A stretch of DNA of 64,000 nucleotides from Trichoplax adhaerens (GCF_000150275.1 NW_002060945.1:569872-633871), one strand, 5' to 3'. Shown: positions 25,194 to 40,030, counted from the first letter of the stretch. Notes: generated from the letters alone by a model not told the origin. Numbers and translations are program-made.

Positions 25194-28100
25194 GGGATAA
25201 AGATTATATTCAACGTAGTTCAAGCGTGGTTCTTATTTCTAGCTAATCTTGGACAATATCTATTATAGCCATGCCAACTATCATGTACTTCTCGTTGCAG
25301 AATATAACATGTTGCAAGATTCTATCAAGAACTGCCAAAGGTGCATTCAGTAAAAGGTTAATTATCAACAAGTTAATCACGACAAGTTAATTTTAAATCA
25401 ATCCTACGTCGCAGTTATCGGTCGATTATTAAAAGAGAACTGCATCAAATCTCACTTCTAGGTAGGATGGTGACCATTTCGTTAACGCGGATCGTAATAT
25501 AGTGCAATTAAATTAATTTAGGAAAAATCATGATCGTATACTTTAACAGTGAATGGTCATACGAGTAGAACAATTTCTATATTGGATACTTAACGAATTG
25601 TCATTGAGTTAAAAAGGAACAAGATTTTACTAAATAATTTTATTTTATACCAATCGAAAAAATGAATACCGTCAAACATGAATACATAAATGGCGAATCC
25701 GTTTACTATTGAGATAGTTAAAGATAGTACAAACTTGTGTCATTTGCGTGTCCATTTTGCTTGATATCAAAGGATAGTAAATAACTTTCTAAATTAAGAC
25801 TGCATTCATCATAGTAAAAATAACATCTACTTTATAACAATTCTGTCAGTATATAGCGATATCCGCATGCATTTATTCGACGCAGACCTTGTTGCATAGT
25901 CTGTGTATGCAGGCTAACACCCTAAGAGCGATATTGTAAGCAATTGTACAAAGTACACTTTCAAAAAATTTTGGAATTAATTAAACCATTGCAGCCAGTT
26001 GGAATTGTCCTTATGATGAACGCTTGGCTAGAATGTTTATTTATTTTGATTACTATTTATTCCCTGAATTTATTGTGGCTTTTTGAAATTTACATGTTGC
26101 GATTTTTTTTCCTTTGACTCATAGCTAATATCAGTCGGCGGTTACAGCGTTTCTTATGACGGTAGTTGTCGTATGTATGTTTTAATAGGGACTGGCCAAG
26201 TTGAAGCCTGCCAGTCATGGTTGACTATCTATACTTGAGTCATTTTGGTTATGATCGGTCCTCTATCGCTGGCTGCCCAATCCAAGTATGGAAATCTAAA
26301 CGTCTAAACCTTGGAAATGAAGGGGGAAAAAATATTTCCTTTAACCTCTATACGTTATGCACTGATCAGCCTATCATACTGTATAGTTCAATAGAGAGGG
26401 GAAAATGCAATTTTCTTCCTTTTTTACCTTTATGGTGACAACAAGAACTACTGAAAGATATACTGTAAGCCAATATTACAGAGGTTTTCAAAGTCCGCCA
26501 TACAGACTCGTGTACACTGTACAGTAGCATTTTTGCCATGATTTATCCACTCGGTCATGAAATAGATTTTGAATCCCTCAGATTTGCCATCTACGAACTT
26601 CCAATTTGAGATGTTCAGATAGCGCAAATTCCTAATATGTCACTCAACGCATATTAATACTGGTCATAGTACAAGTAGACAGATTTCATCGTATCAGTCA
26701 GTATCTGCAATTACTTTATTAAGCTCAAACCGACATTCTACGTTCCCACGGTGCTTAACCAAGTAATTACGAGTATAGTCAAAAATTCAATTCTCGAAAA
26801 AATTGACCTTGTTTTCCTTTTGTCATATAATGGCAGACTGTAGTCAATTTCAGGTGGCACTGAATAATTATTATAATCTAAGCTGGATCAGTCTATTTCA
26901 CGGGCTATACGCATCTATTTTTTAGCTTAGTCACTGTTTTATTCGTTCTTGTGATTATTGACGCTACCGTTCAATTTTATTACTGATCCTCATTTGCAAT
27001 GGCTACCATAGTCACTCATTGATTGTAGAAAATACCTATTCAATGTATGCTTAGTTACACACCCGCAATGTGCCATTTTAAATCTCACTAGCTCTTGATG
27101 ATGAGCCCTATGACATACCACCACCTCTACGCTGATGCAGTGGCAACATGTTATTATCGCTATCTAAATTGACATATCCTTTCTTTCTTGAATAAGTCAA
27201 TTGGGCAGTAGTATGGAATAGTCAGTAGAACTAAAGAAAGAGTGACTAAGCTGAATAATTGATCTAGTTTGTGAAATGGACTTGATCCTACAAGCTATAT
27301 ATCACAATAAGTAGTCAAATGGTCAACTAGAGAGTTTAATCTTTTTAGATATGAAAATCTACAGGCGATTTGACTATAGAAATCCGATCTGTGTTGCAGG
27401 ACTAGCACTAGAATCGACATGAAACTGTAGACAACTAGAAGAGGGACTTTAACAATCTATATACTGTCCTATACGACTCCCCTACATTACATGTATATAT
27501 AAATACAGTCCAGTAGATTCGTATTTCTATGGAATATGGGAAAGTCGTCTATCATCAAATGATCTTCAATGCGGTTGTATGTACAATGTATATGTGTCAC
27601 GCTGTTAGTATACACTTTCATAATTATTAACTGAATTAGTACTATATTGCGTGGAATTTCCATGGGTTTCGCTACTTGATATTGATACAGTAGATTTTAT
27701 ATGTCATATAATGTACGGGAGTCATATATTGATGTGGATCCGAATTGATTGATAGAATAGAAAGAATTTCCTTCAAAGTCTCTGATGATGTTGCCGTCTC
27801 TGGAGGCACATGGTTGTACCAGGGACTTTTAGTATTTGTCTCACAAGTCCCAGGCTGTACTATCCATTAGTGCATTGCATTTGCCTAAATCAGCACCTCT
27901 AACCAAGGACTTGTAATGCCTTAACCTTGCAGTCATCATCTTACAGGCAGGTGGGCAAGTAGAGACCATCGATGGGCTAATATCAATGCATTTATTCAGC
28001 TATTTTCCTGCTGCTGATTTGGATTGCAATCATGGACTACGAGAAACAGCCTTGTCCATTTTGGCAGTCCAAGGTGCGATTGCGCCGACACTTCGACTGA

Positions 28101-30535
28101 TAGACAGGTGGCATTTTACTGTACATTTACGGTGCGGTATGGTACGGTACAGTAAGCGTACAGTACAGTATGTTCGCCTACAGTACAATATAGTAAAAGA
28201 TTCGCGATTTTTCTCATACTGCCACATTACTGTACTGTACAGTACAGTACTGTACTGTACTGTACTGTACTGTACTGTACACTGTACTGTACAGTACTGT
28301 ACTGTACGCTGCGGTAACGAGCGAGCTCGGGACTAACAGACGGACCGACCCACCAATCTCGAGTTCTCATCCGCTTCTTCCAACTATACTTAGCATCAGT
28401 AGCTTGATTTGCAGTTGGTTTACAAGAATACCTAGGAAAGGAAAGGTAAACTTAACTTGTTATTGCTCTTTTCCATACAGAGGACATAATTGATGTCTAC
28501 GGATAGAAAGTAGATGAAGATAAATATGAGCTAGAGTCAATACTTTAGCCCAAGTATCAGTATACGTTGTACTGTGAAATGTCTCTTTTGGCATCTTTCT
28601 CGCCAGCTAGTTTTAGCCATCCCTTGAACCGATCAAACTAGTCTGGATACCGCACACATATGAATGAATTATCCAACGAAATAGGAGTACAACCGAAATT
28701 TGAAACTGTACAAAATACTTTAAAAGTTCAGTTATCACTGCTTACTACAACTCCAAAGCATTTAAAATATCTTTTGTACTACACCGTGCTTATGGGCGTA
28801 TACTGGACGGTAGTGTCGAGTAGACGTGTCAATAATTTCCTATGGGAACATCATGACTACTCGCAACAAGTTTGCTAGCTGCCCTTGTCATCAAGAAATC
28901 GTTAAAGCTACACGATGATACCAATATTGTATTCGATAAGGATTCAACTGATACACTATAGTGTCTGGATACTATGGAGCTTTTCGCCATGGCATCATCT
29001 CTAGATTCCGTGATTTACCACGACACTCCCTCTATCTCCTTCATCACACAGTCACTGCACTATCGATGGAATACAACATTCTACCTAACCTTGTAATAAC
29101 AATCATAACAAGTTATGTAATAAAAAGCCATCAATCTATCCTTAGTAGCACTAGTGCTCTACTCATTTTGACGTTAAACGAACGGAAATCTGATCATCTT
29201 ATGGTAGTCTGTTGTACAACATCGTGCTGTAAATCTTCCATGAATATCATACTTAATGATCAAGGATGAACATGACAATGATGGATTGAAAATGCGCGTA
29301 GTTTAGTTGACGAACAGGTACTTGTTCAGCATGTGTATTATAGTATGTATAATTTCACAAATTTATTCACTCACTAACCAACTCCCGCATACTCATCTGC
29401 ACCGCACATATTAGATTGTATCAAGTCTAGCAATCAACCCAAATGTTGATCGATATTGTCGTCTTACCTATAGTAAAGTAGTAGCTTACGAATGAATCAT
29501 ACTCGTAAAGCTATCTTACTGTGCATTGATATAACGTGTCTTTTTAGTCTATCATTGATCTTAATCTTCTTCATTATTTAGATTATTACCAGTTGTCATA
29601 TTGAATTTGGCCGTTTACCTCTAGCGTAAGTGATGCATCAATTACTGTATACATGTGCTTAACTTTTCTATGAATAGGATTTAATACGTCATAATCTGCA
29701 GTAAACCACAATATACAGGTAAAGTCTGCAGATCGAAATATCAGTTATACTATACACCAACACTGAAACTTTTGTCATCATTGGGTGAATATACGTATGG
29801 ACAGCTTACGATTAAATCAGTCATGGCACTACTAGTGACGCTCATTCTTTCTAACCATGACCCTTTGAAAAAGCACCAGTTTCCACTAGGTGCTATAACA
29901 TTAGTATTACAGGCAATTTCGTACTTTTCGCTCACTATAACAAGAAAAATTATTCAATAATTCATATTAAGTACGTCATCATACGACCGGATATTCAGGA
30001 TGTGTACTAAAATCATTAGTAGAGAATCCTTTCAAGCTATACAATATACAGTAGTTATGATGATATAAGACCATATCGTAGCATAGATGGTCTACTCTAT
30101 TGCAGGTAGTAATCGGAAATTCAGGACTACCGTTGTTTCTGTTATACGGTATATGTACACGTACATGTACGATGTTATCGCTTTATTACTTTAGTAGCAG
30201 TGTTCAAGTCTTTGACTCTTATTGATGTTATCAGCCACGAAGACGATTCTAAATGAATACATGTATCACAGACCTGTATTTCCTTATGTTAAAACTTGCT
30301 AATTAACGCGTATATCACCTACCGACAGGGTTAAACATCGTGATACATTAAAATTCTATTACCCTCAAATAGATACAGTGCTATCACTATAGCAGAAATC
30401 TCCTATAGCTCGATAATATCCAGTAGAAGCTATTTTTAGTCCACCTTGCAATAATGAAGTATTTGCTTAAATAGAATACTATGTACCTATTTAAAAATTT
30501 CAATGACCATGTTTTCTATTAACAGGAAATTAAAA
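25194..30535. other. Gene-poor stretch upstream of the myosin motor
   Basis: Should contain the 5' exon and promoter of the myosin gene (minus strand), but no start exon could be picked. Open frames at 26217-26438, 28660-28878 and 28961-29269 have no recognisable family, no convincing splice context and ordinary composition, so they are not called. A pentamer microsatellite occupies about 28130-28316. The rest shows nothing I can support. Confidence 0.5.
28130..28316. repeat. TGTAC pentamer microsatellite with inverted arms
   Basis: Runs of (TGTAC)n/(GTACT)n, densest at 28229-28306, switching orientation between TACTGTAC and GTACAGTA forms, with a looser flank at 28130-28195 (GGTACGGTACAGTA, GTACAGTACAGTATG). 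Because GTAC is self-complementary, the tract can fold into alternative hairpins. The open frame at 27986-28336 that crosses it is not credible as a gene. Confidence 0.85.
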
Positions 30536-30543
30536 ATCCTACC

Positions 30544-30672
30544 ATGGACGAATGGGTTTTAGACGAAAATCAATTTGCGTATGTTATCGCCGTTATATTA
30601 ATTATTTGGATAATTCTAGGCTATTTCTTTCATCCTCACTTTGAAAGACGTCCCAAAAAGAAGCAAGAGTAA
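30544..30672 (+). CDS. Small single-pass membrane protein, 42 aa, unknown
   Basis: A short ORF starting at an ATG in a strong context (ACCATGG), nine bases after the 3' half of a plausible splice acceptor (TTCTATTAACAG, ending 30535), so a 5' UTR exon upstream is likely. Layout: acidic N-terminus MDEWVLDENQ, one hydrophobic helix of about 18 residues (FAYVIAVILIIWIILGYFF), then a short basic tail HPHFERRPKKKQE and TAA. The charge pattern suggests the N-terminus outside the cytosol and the tail inside. I do not recognise a family. It could also be the last exon of a longer protein, since the frame stays open through the acceptor (EIKNPT before the Met). An AATAAA-like signal occurs about 31122. 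Confidence 0.5.
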   Translation: MDEWVLDENQFAYVIAVILIIWIILGYFFHPHFERRPKKKQE

Positions 30673-31388
30673 AGACCTTTTGCATCTGTTTCTTGAACTG
30701 TTAACTTCAAAATAGCCATGCAGTTAAATCTATTTTAGAATCAAATTGCCTGAGCATTAAGTATTAACGGTATGCAGCCGTACACTTAATTATTATTACG
30801 TCAAGCCTACATGATGGCTTTTCTTAACTAACTAACTTCCTATTTTTACGTGGTTGATGCTATCTTTGTACGTTTGATGGAGAATGCTCAATTGGCTTAA
30901 TCAATGAATGTTATGTAGGGTAATCATTTGTGTCATGCTAATTTTTTTTTAGGCCTAAAAATCAGTGTTGTTTACTTAATCTTTAGCACAATTTATTGTT
31001 TTTCTAAGAGTAAGATTTCACATGTACAAATTGGTGATTGATTAGCATTTTGTTTTATTTAAAACTGTATTTAAATGCATACGAGATTGCTATCTTTATC
31101 CCTTTTTTGGTTACTAAAGTTAATAAAAAAAAACCAATGAATTCCAACCATTTTATTGAAGTAAGCGAACTTGCATATTGAAGATAGAATGGTAGTATAA
31201 TTATCGAATTTGCAGGCAATGTGGACACATATCGTACAGTACCTTATTTTACGATTACTCTTCGTTCATAAATTAATCATACTACAGAATTTGAGATACA
31301 AGTATATTGATTTATTATTGATGCCACTTATTTACTACTATATCTAATGGATTAATTTACAATCAAAATATTTTAAAATTTAGCTGTA
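30673..31388. other. Probable 3' UTR and intergenic DNA
   Basis: AT-rich DNA after the small membrane protein gene. TTAATAAAAAAAAACC near 31119-31134 is a candidate polyadenylation site. No further coding content seen. Confidence 0.45.
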
Positions 31389-31438
31389 NNNNNNNNNNNN
31401 NNNNNNNNNNNNNNNNNNNNNNNNNNNNNNNNNNNNNN
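31389..31438. other. Assembly gap of 50 N
   Basis: Fifty consecutive N characters, the usual placeholder for a gap in a scaffolded draft assembly. The true size and content are unknown. Confidence 0.99.
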
Positions 31439-33204
31439 TACTAGGTGGAATAAATCGGCTAATGTATACTATTTCATATACGGTATGCCAAATATAAAGT
31501 TTTACTGGCGTATTTGGAAAGAGTCGTAACGTCAATTTTAGTTTTTTAGTTTGATAGAAAAATATACCATTAAATTATTATTATAAAACTATAGCAATGT
31601 CATGCTTATAATTATAATTTATAGTATACAGCCGTAGTGAATTTATTCTATAGCAGTCAATTTTAGGTCAAGCTTTTTTATTATTGTAGTTTGATTATAT
31701 TTAATGATGATCTCACAATTAATCTATTATATATTTATCTGAAACATTCTCACTCTTCACTGATGTTGAATGCCTACTAATTTCTTTATAGGTAATGATT
31801 TAAAGTTATGAGTATATAGGATGCGTTACCAAAGACATTTCGACTATACTTTCTACCGTGTGTTAGCTACTAAATAGCAGTAAGATCACTTACCCGAAAC
31901 ATTACCATGATTGATGAACGATATACGGGTACTGGAATTACCAACTTTTTTATCAATAATAATTATAATTTACGTAAATTATAACTAATGTAATTTTCCA
32001 TGATTTATATTGCATATACTGTATATAATGACCATTAGTGTTGTTTTAATTAATAATTAATTAATCTATGTCAATTGCCAAGCTATGACTTGACTTGATT
32101 ATTTACCCGAACCATTGCTACTATGGTATGTATAATTCAAATTCTTTTAGTCGATAATAATTTAAGTTAAACTCGTGCTACAATTTATTATCGCCATTTG
32201 ATGTATTGTATTATTCCAATTATATATATTATTATTGAACGACAAATTTATAATCACTTACTGGAAATATTTTTGTTATTGGTAAATGATATGCGTATGC
32301 GCTATTACTATACTAAATTTTTTTTCTCCTGAATAATGGATTGTTGTAAATTAAAACTTATAATAAGAGAACAAAAGTAGCTCTATAGCCTGAAAAGTCT
32401 TGGCTGGTGTTCTGTACAAATTCATCTTTCATATGGTCACAATGAACCTAGTTTCATTCAAGTTCAAAACTCTAAAAGTTACACTTTATTCAGCCATGGT
32501 CAAATTGATGTTTCTGTATTTCTGTGTATTTTCTAAACAGTCAATTGTGTCAATGTTCTACGCCAGGAAAATAAGAAGCAAATATAGCACATGAGGGTAC
32601 AGTTATTTTCTTAAGTAAAGGTTTGTTTAGTTGGTATAATCACTCTAGATCAGACTCACCAATAAGACTTTAATGACTACTTGTATACTTCCATAATTCA
32701 TGTACTTGTACGAGGTATTTTCTACTTGGAATATGCTGCATAAAATGCAACTCAGACAGATTGAGTCAATACGCAATTTAAAATGAAAAATTTGATAGCT
32801 AATATTCGAGATTCCAGTTCTTTAGTTGATTGACCTATATCAAAGGTTAAACTTTCTAGACTTTATTGGAGTGTAAAATTTGTTTAGTAGATCTACTTCT
32901 ATTTTGTTATGTACGCAGTAATCAATTTAGAGTATTGTATTATGTAAATAATATGATCAAAATATGAACTTCTACACTTGCGACAGCTGGCGTCCAGAAA
33001 TTATTCACCTAAATTTGAGAGATGCGCTAACAAAGAAACACTATATTAAGCTATTCGATAGAAATATGATGTTGATTTCTCCAAAAAATAAATAAAACGG
33101 GGACAAAGATATCATTAAATGCTTCATACTTGACTATAATGACTACTGCCAGAAAAGGAAAGGTAAGCTGATAGAAGAAAGTATCAGAATCCTCAAGCAA
33201 TCAT

Positions 33205-33720
33205 AAATGAGATTTTCGTGATTACTAATCAACATCAATGTATCTTTTATTCTAAAATCGAAATAAGTGAGTAGATTTTGTTGAAGAGTTGGGCCAGTCG
33301 AGAAAGAGTAATACAGTCTAATCAAGATATTAAAGCTATTATTTTCGTTGTAACAAAATCTTTATTCGTATCACAATCGATTTATAGCATTGATACCGAA
33401 TACGTCAAGATATTTCGTAATTATTAACCGATATTAATGTGATTTTTATTCTATAATCGAAATAAATGAGTAGATTTTGTAGAAGAGTTTCGCAATAGAT
33501 TTATACTAATGATACTGGAAATGTCAAGATATTTCGTGACTATTAACGACATCAATATTACTTTTATTCTACAGGCGAAATAGATAGGTCAATTTTATGG
33601 AAAAGCTAGACTAGTCGAGAAAGAGTAATACATTCTAATCGAGACATTAAAGCTATTATATTAATTGAAGTAAAATCTTTACCCGTATCGCAATCGATTC
33701 TATTAATGATGCAGAATATA
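33205..33720. repeat. Degenerate tandem repeat, three copies
   Basis: Copies near 33220, 33418 and 33536 share TATTAACCGATATTAATGTG-like, TTTTTATTCTA...CGAAATAAATGAGTAGATTTTG and GTCGAGAAAGAGTAATACA...TTAAAGCTATTAT blocks in the same order. Spacing is uneven (about 120-200 bp). Confidence 0.7.
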
Positions 33721-36700
33721 TTAAGATATTTACAACATTTTATCATTTAGGCAAGCAATCATACAATTTACACACTTTGGTAGCTTCAAAGAATAAAAGA
33801 ACGGGTGTTTTTAATTATAAAATCGTAGCTATTATGATGCATGTTTTAAGAATATAATAGTCCATTTTACAAATGTTAACTGATATGGTATTGTTAGGTA
33901 AATCACCTGATGATCATTTTTATAATATGAAATAACGATTTACTGATTTTTCAACACTCAATAAACGATATGGTAATACAAAAAATAAAACAAATGAATG
34001 TTTCGATCTCATTCATAAAGCTATACTAATATATAGTGTTTAAAAAGGGCGGCATGCATTAGGCTTCACAATGTCAATATTACACTAACTGAAAAGGAAT
34101 TAAAACCATCTACTGAAGCTAAAATGATCTTTTGCTACAGTAGCTACAATAGATGAATCGTGTACTGGCTATTATCTATTTACATAAAAAACTAATTCTA
34201 TTTTTGTTGCAACTCAATTTTACAGTTCCGCAGGAAATGTTAGTGCATCATTTTTACTACAAAATAACACTTCAATAGATTTCGAAATAAAATTAAACTA
34301 TTTCTGACTCATTCATATTGAGAATTTAACGGTTATACAAACGATATTTATCATCTATGGAAACGATAAATAGAAATAGCGAAATTTATATCAAAACAAT
34401 ATTTTATCAACGTAAGGCTAATTCATTTGTTATAAATATAAATTCTTCCACTATTGATAAATATTTCATTATCAGTTAAACTATTTCCAACACAAAGAAT
34501 AATTAATTGTAAATAATTTCTATTCATTTAATACTGAATTCATCTATCCGATCAAAGGTCGAAATGACGATGTTAGCTTGTTGATTTAGAACAATATCCA
34601 TCTTGTAATAAATATTATTGTATCAAATCAAGCGTTTTGATGTAAGGATATCCAAGTTTATATAGAATCCTATTGAAATTAATCTATTATCGGTATTTTA
34701 GCTCAAGATCCACCAATAAGGGCAAGCTTATACACTACCAGGTTACATTAAATGTTATAATTTATGGAGGAAATGAAATTATTCTTGTGGTATCTAATGG
34801 CTATGCCGAAATAAATGTCGAAAGAATAATGCATGGAGGTGTTTTTTTGCCATCAATTTTGATATTTTTTCAGTTTATGCCTATAACTAGTATGGTAATA
34901 ACTTATACCATTTAGGCTAAATTACCATTTGAAAATGTTTCATACATTAATTATTAAGCTCGCTAAATGTTTATTACATATATCCTAATGTATAATGAAA
35001 AATTGCATGCCAAGTCTATTTCATAAATAAAAAATAGATAGCATTTATAATAATAAACACTCCTACAGATATTGAGAATTTCAATTTCCAATCTATTGAC
35101 ATAAATACTTATGCTCATATCCACCGTAATTATTTATTTGTAAGTTTATAAATAACTTAGGCGTAGGTAGTCAACAAAATAAATCGCAAAGGAAGAAGTT
35201 GGCTTTCTATCAATTTAATTCAATCAATATTTCCGTTTGTAGGCTAAAAACTCTCCACTACACTGTTAACCCTACCAAATTTATATACCACACATATGAA
35301 TCGTCACTAAAATATTTCAAATTAAAAGTTACATAACTTAGCCCCATCTATTTCTTGAGGCATAGATAATGATTTAGTTAAGGTAAAAATTCTAGGATAT
35401 ATTGCCACTACAAAATGATGATAGATAGTATATTGTAGAGAAAGTATGGGTCATGACTTCTTCTGCATCCGATTCATTTTATTAATTCAGCACGTCAAGG
35501 AATATTAAATTATTATATTTATTAATCAAAGTTATATTGTACACGTAGATTGAACTTTACATTGGTCCAAAATTATACGAGCTTGCTTTATGGAAAGGAA
35601 AGCTAGAACCTTTTAATTTCTGTTATCAGATAGGTCAAAGCTTGCTAATTCGTCAATTGAATTGCTAACGGTATATTTCAGCAGTAATCAAACATGAATT
35701 ATTAAAATAGGAATGGAATAATTACTTTTCTCAAGAACATCCATATAATTTATCAAAAGAAGTTTTAAAATTCTAGTAATTGTATTTCCGGAAGTGAGAT
35801 ATTACTTACATACTGAAGAAGCATAGTTAGAACATAAGGATTAGTGTTTGTTATTATTCATTTACGGCTGTCATATACTTATTAGTCTGATCGTTGCTAA
35901 TTAGTTTTATGCACCAATGCTCTTAAGGCAGAATAATTTTGACGTAATTTTTGCCCTACTAAGAAGTCATTGCATGTGCCAATTCACTACTAAATATTAT
36001 TTTATGCGCTAGAAAGAACTATTCAACATCATCAAAGGCGTTCAGATTTTTGGTCCCAAATACAGTATATTCATTTTTAATAAATTATTACAGTAATTAA
36101 ATTAAATAAATAAAATACTTCATAATACACATTATAAGTTCATGAATTCACTCTAGGATCTAATCCATCAACAACAAGCAAATACTTACAACGTATTCGC
36201 TCAGTATAGAAAAGACACGTTACTTATGTTAAATTTCGTAGGAATGTTGCTGTAATATCAATGACTGCCATGCAATCTCAGATATAACCTCGTTAGATTG
36301 ATAAATACTGCTACATATCAAATATTTACTTATAGTTGGTTTCTTTATTTTGTGTTGTAATTTCCATCTGTATTAGTATTACTTTTATCCTGAGCAGTTA
36401 TTAATCATCAATAAGAAGTCGATGTTAATTTCAAAAACATGACAATAGAAATAATCATTTAACTTTGTCTTCTTTGGTGGAAATGTAGTTTAAAAAATAA
36501 CATTTTGTACGTAACCTAAAGGTAACAGATAGAATACTGCATTTTTTAACTTGATACCGGTATTTATTCGCCCATCAATCCACCCATCAATCAACCAATT
36601 CGGCATAATTTGCTTAATGGCATCCAGGTTGAACGAAATTGTACTATCTACACAATGGGATTTCATGATTTGTATTTTATTTATCAGTTTCCCTGATTAA

Positions 36701-38419
36701 ATTTGTCGTAAACATCTTTCATTTACAATCACAGTTATCTACCGTTGGATTATAATTTTAATATTTTAGATTGATTTCTTATGTAATCATAGCTTGTCAC
36801 GCTATTTTTAAGTCTGATCAATCACTTCGTTTCAATGCTGGATTCCAATTTTTTAATAAATTTTCACTCACACATTAGCAGGTCTATAAGCGTGAAGAAA
36901 TAGGTATAATAGATAGTATATAATAAGTAGCTGACAATGTAATTCTTCAACGATTACGGAAAGACTCCTATCCAAGACAGTCAAGCCTAACATACTCTTC
37001 TATAATATGACAGAGTAAATCAATTTGTTCCAATAAACTGTCAACAAGAATTTCGTAGAATTTTGCAGGAACTTTAAAAATAGAATAAAAATCTTAAAAA
37101 GCCTATGAAATATTGCAATGTGACGTTTATGACATTCTATACAGCTATCGTTCAATGATTGAATACTATATCATAATTTAGTTTATTTCTAATCCATTTC
37201 TGATAATCCCAAAGCGTATTTTGCAACTAAAATACAAGAATAATTCTCAAGAATAAGCAATTTTATTTTCTAGTAAGTATTTTACTTCAGGGTTTCCACG
37301 TTAAGACTTTGTGTCTATAAAAGCTATAAACTGTATAATCAAAGGTAAAAGTCCAAAATAATTTTCTATAGATTAATCATTAATAAATCAAATTCGATAC
37401 TGTTATTTAATTCTGTGAGCTATGCAATATGTCATGAAATTGATAAATCAACATAATCTAGAATGATTGGATACTATTACAATTTTTCAAGACCTTAAAA
37501 TAATAGCAGGTATTGCAGTAACCAATACTATTTAATTGACTTCTATTCTGGTGCTTTCAAGTAGAGCCAACAGGAAGACAGATACTTTATCATGGGGTGC
37601 TCCATTATAATTTCTAAAGGACTATTTTCTGTCTCTGTTTACAGCATCGTTATTTAGACGTCCATTAATATAATATTAGAAATAAAAGATCGAAGCTCCG
37701 TTATATAAACCTTAGCTCACTGTTATCCTATTTTATACTTACTGAATGCACTGAGGTATAAGAAAGAGATAGAGCAAAATTTTAATTTTATAACTTCTCT
37801 GTAATTTTTGGCTCAATGTTACCCACTTCCTATTTAACTAATAATTGTAGTCGTAGGATTTCTAATCTTAAGGATAGAAAGATCAAGATTCTATTAAGCA
37901 TGAACTACTTTTATTCCTTATTCATTCTTTTCATTTTAATTTGACTAACTGCAATTAATCAATTTTGCTAATTGTTAGAAGAGGGATTCTAGAATACTGT
38001 AAATCACAATAATATATATTTTTATCCGTTAATAATTCTTACCATTTTTGTCTCCAATTGCATTCATAAGTAATACATCTAGTCAATGTAAGGAATAATA
38101 ATTGTCTTGCTTTACATATGTCTGATTTGATGATTATATTAATTTATTTAATTTTAAATGAATCTATTTAAGAGCCTTAAGGATGGATCACAACGTCTAG
38201 TATGCAAATAGAGGAGGACCTACTATTATATAATGAATGCTAAAGTAACGACATCAAGAACCTATTACCTTATGTGTTCTGTCATTCATAATATATGGAC
38301 TATAATCGTGATTTCTATACAGAACAGAAGATTTTTCTTTTCTACTCATTGTCAATCATCCTAGCCAATACTCATACCTTTTCTAACAAATTAAATATAT
38401 CTTTTATCTCTTTCCTTTA

Positions 38420-38535
38420 ATCGAACTAGTACGTTATTATAACTTATAAAATAAAGTAGGACAGAACAGAACCAGGTGTATCTAGTTCTATTCAAGATAT
38501 GTAAATAAAGTACGATAAAACAGAGCTAGATGCCA
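38420..38535. repeat. Direct repeat, about 65 bp x 2
   Basis: AAATAAAGTAGGACAGAACAGAACCAGGTG recurs as AAATAAAGTACGATAAAACAGAGCTAGATG about 60 bp later. Intergenic. Confidence 0.55.
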
Positions 38536-39159
38536 ATACCTTTTATATGCGGCATTTTTCTCTCAAATTTTTGCCCATATTAATAATAATTTACTATACA
38601 AAATCTAGGCTAAATTCAATCGAAAGAAACCACAAACAAAAAATATATGAACGGGAGCTGCAAGCAATAACTCGTCTCAAAATCTGTCAATAGGAACGAA
38701 TTCACTAATGCTATATATATGACCGATTTCGCATCGGGCCTCGTTCAACATATATTTTTGGTCAAAAAATTGATAAGATGCCGGTGTTACAATTATTAAG
38801 CACGTTTATCAAATGATGATAATGAATGTCATAATTCTTACAAAGTCTATCTATGATCAGTGACGAAACTTTTTAATTTTTGCACACCAGCCTTTGCCAT
38901 GATAATGTTATATCAATACATCTGTATATAGCCATAGACTTGAAACTGTCATTTTGATTTAAAGTAGATGCCTGTATTCAATGAATAATCTTAAATACAG
39001 TGTCAAATATTGTCGTAATGTATGATTGTTGTCAGATTTAATCTCATCATTTTAATTTCGAACACGTATCTGTATCTAACTTGAACTATAAAACTTGGCG
39101 ACAATTTCAAAATTTTAAAATATTCCCAAGTTCTAATTGAGGATAAGCTATATCCCATT

Positions 39160-40030
39160 ATTTTTTATCTCTTTAAATATGCTTATAGTGATATCTGTCT
39201 TTAATCAAATAAATGTAGCCTTGTTTATCAATTTCTAAAGTGTAGTTGTAATGATGGATAGACTCTGCGTCATTACTAAATATTTAATGAGAGAATTTAC
39301 CTATTTTATCAGCCCTTAAAATATGGCTACACTTAACCATAAGCTTCAAGTCACTTTGTTAGTTTTTAGCAAAAAAATATACCCGTATCAGTAAGTAGCT
39401 AATCAAAAATATGATTGTAAAAAAGATAAACAGTATGCTACCATTATAATTTTTAACGAAAGAACCCCAGTACTTTGTCAAATCTTAAAGCACGAATAGA
39501 CTTTTATTATACTGTTATGTTAAATTTTAGATAAGAAATTGATTTATGACATCAAACTTAAAAGTAGTTAGAATTTTGGATAGACTTTTCATCAAGGTTT
39601 TAATTTTTAGCGTCGAAATTGAACTATATTTTCAAATGTTAAGTATTGTATAACTATGGTTAAAGTTGATTTTGTACTATTATTTTCAATTTTTAACGAA
39701 GAAATGTATCTGCTATATCGAATCTTAAATATGGTTGCATTTAAGGAAAGCTTTTTATGCGCTACTTTGATGTTAAATATAGATATATTAATAGCTCCTA
39801 TAATTAGGAAATTCAATTTCAATATTAATTCTGAAAGTAAAGTTATATTTAACGATAGTTTTTATGCACTAATTTGATGTCGAATATAGACTTGTACATT
39901 AATAGCTACCTCTAACAAGGAAATTCAATCTCAGTATGAACTCTTAAAGTATAGTCATATTTAAGGATAAAGTTATGCCACCACTTGAACTACTGCAGAT
40001 AGATTCATCTTTAACGATAGAATTTATGTT
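39160..40030. repeat. Degenerate tandem repeat, period about 120-130 bp
   Basis: Variants of TTTAACGA(A/T)AG, AATCTTAAATATGG..., GATGTTAAATATAGA and AGGAAATTCAATTTCAATAT recur about seven times. The open frames of 71-73 codons on both strands at 39607-39877 are products of this repeat. Confidence 0.6.

Noticed and set aside
28961-29269. 102-codon open frame
   Set aside because: No recognisable family, no splice context and no neighbours in frame. Could be chance in a region slightly richer in GC.
39607-39877. Overlapping 71-73 codon frames on both strands
   Set aside because: Products of a degenerate AT-rich tandem repeat.
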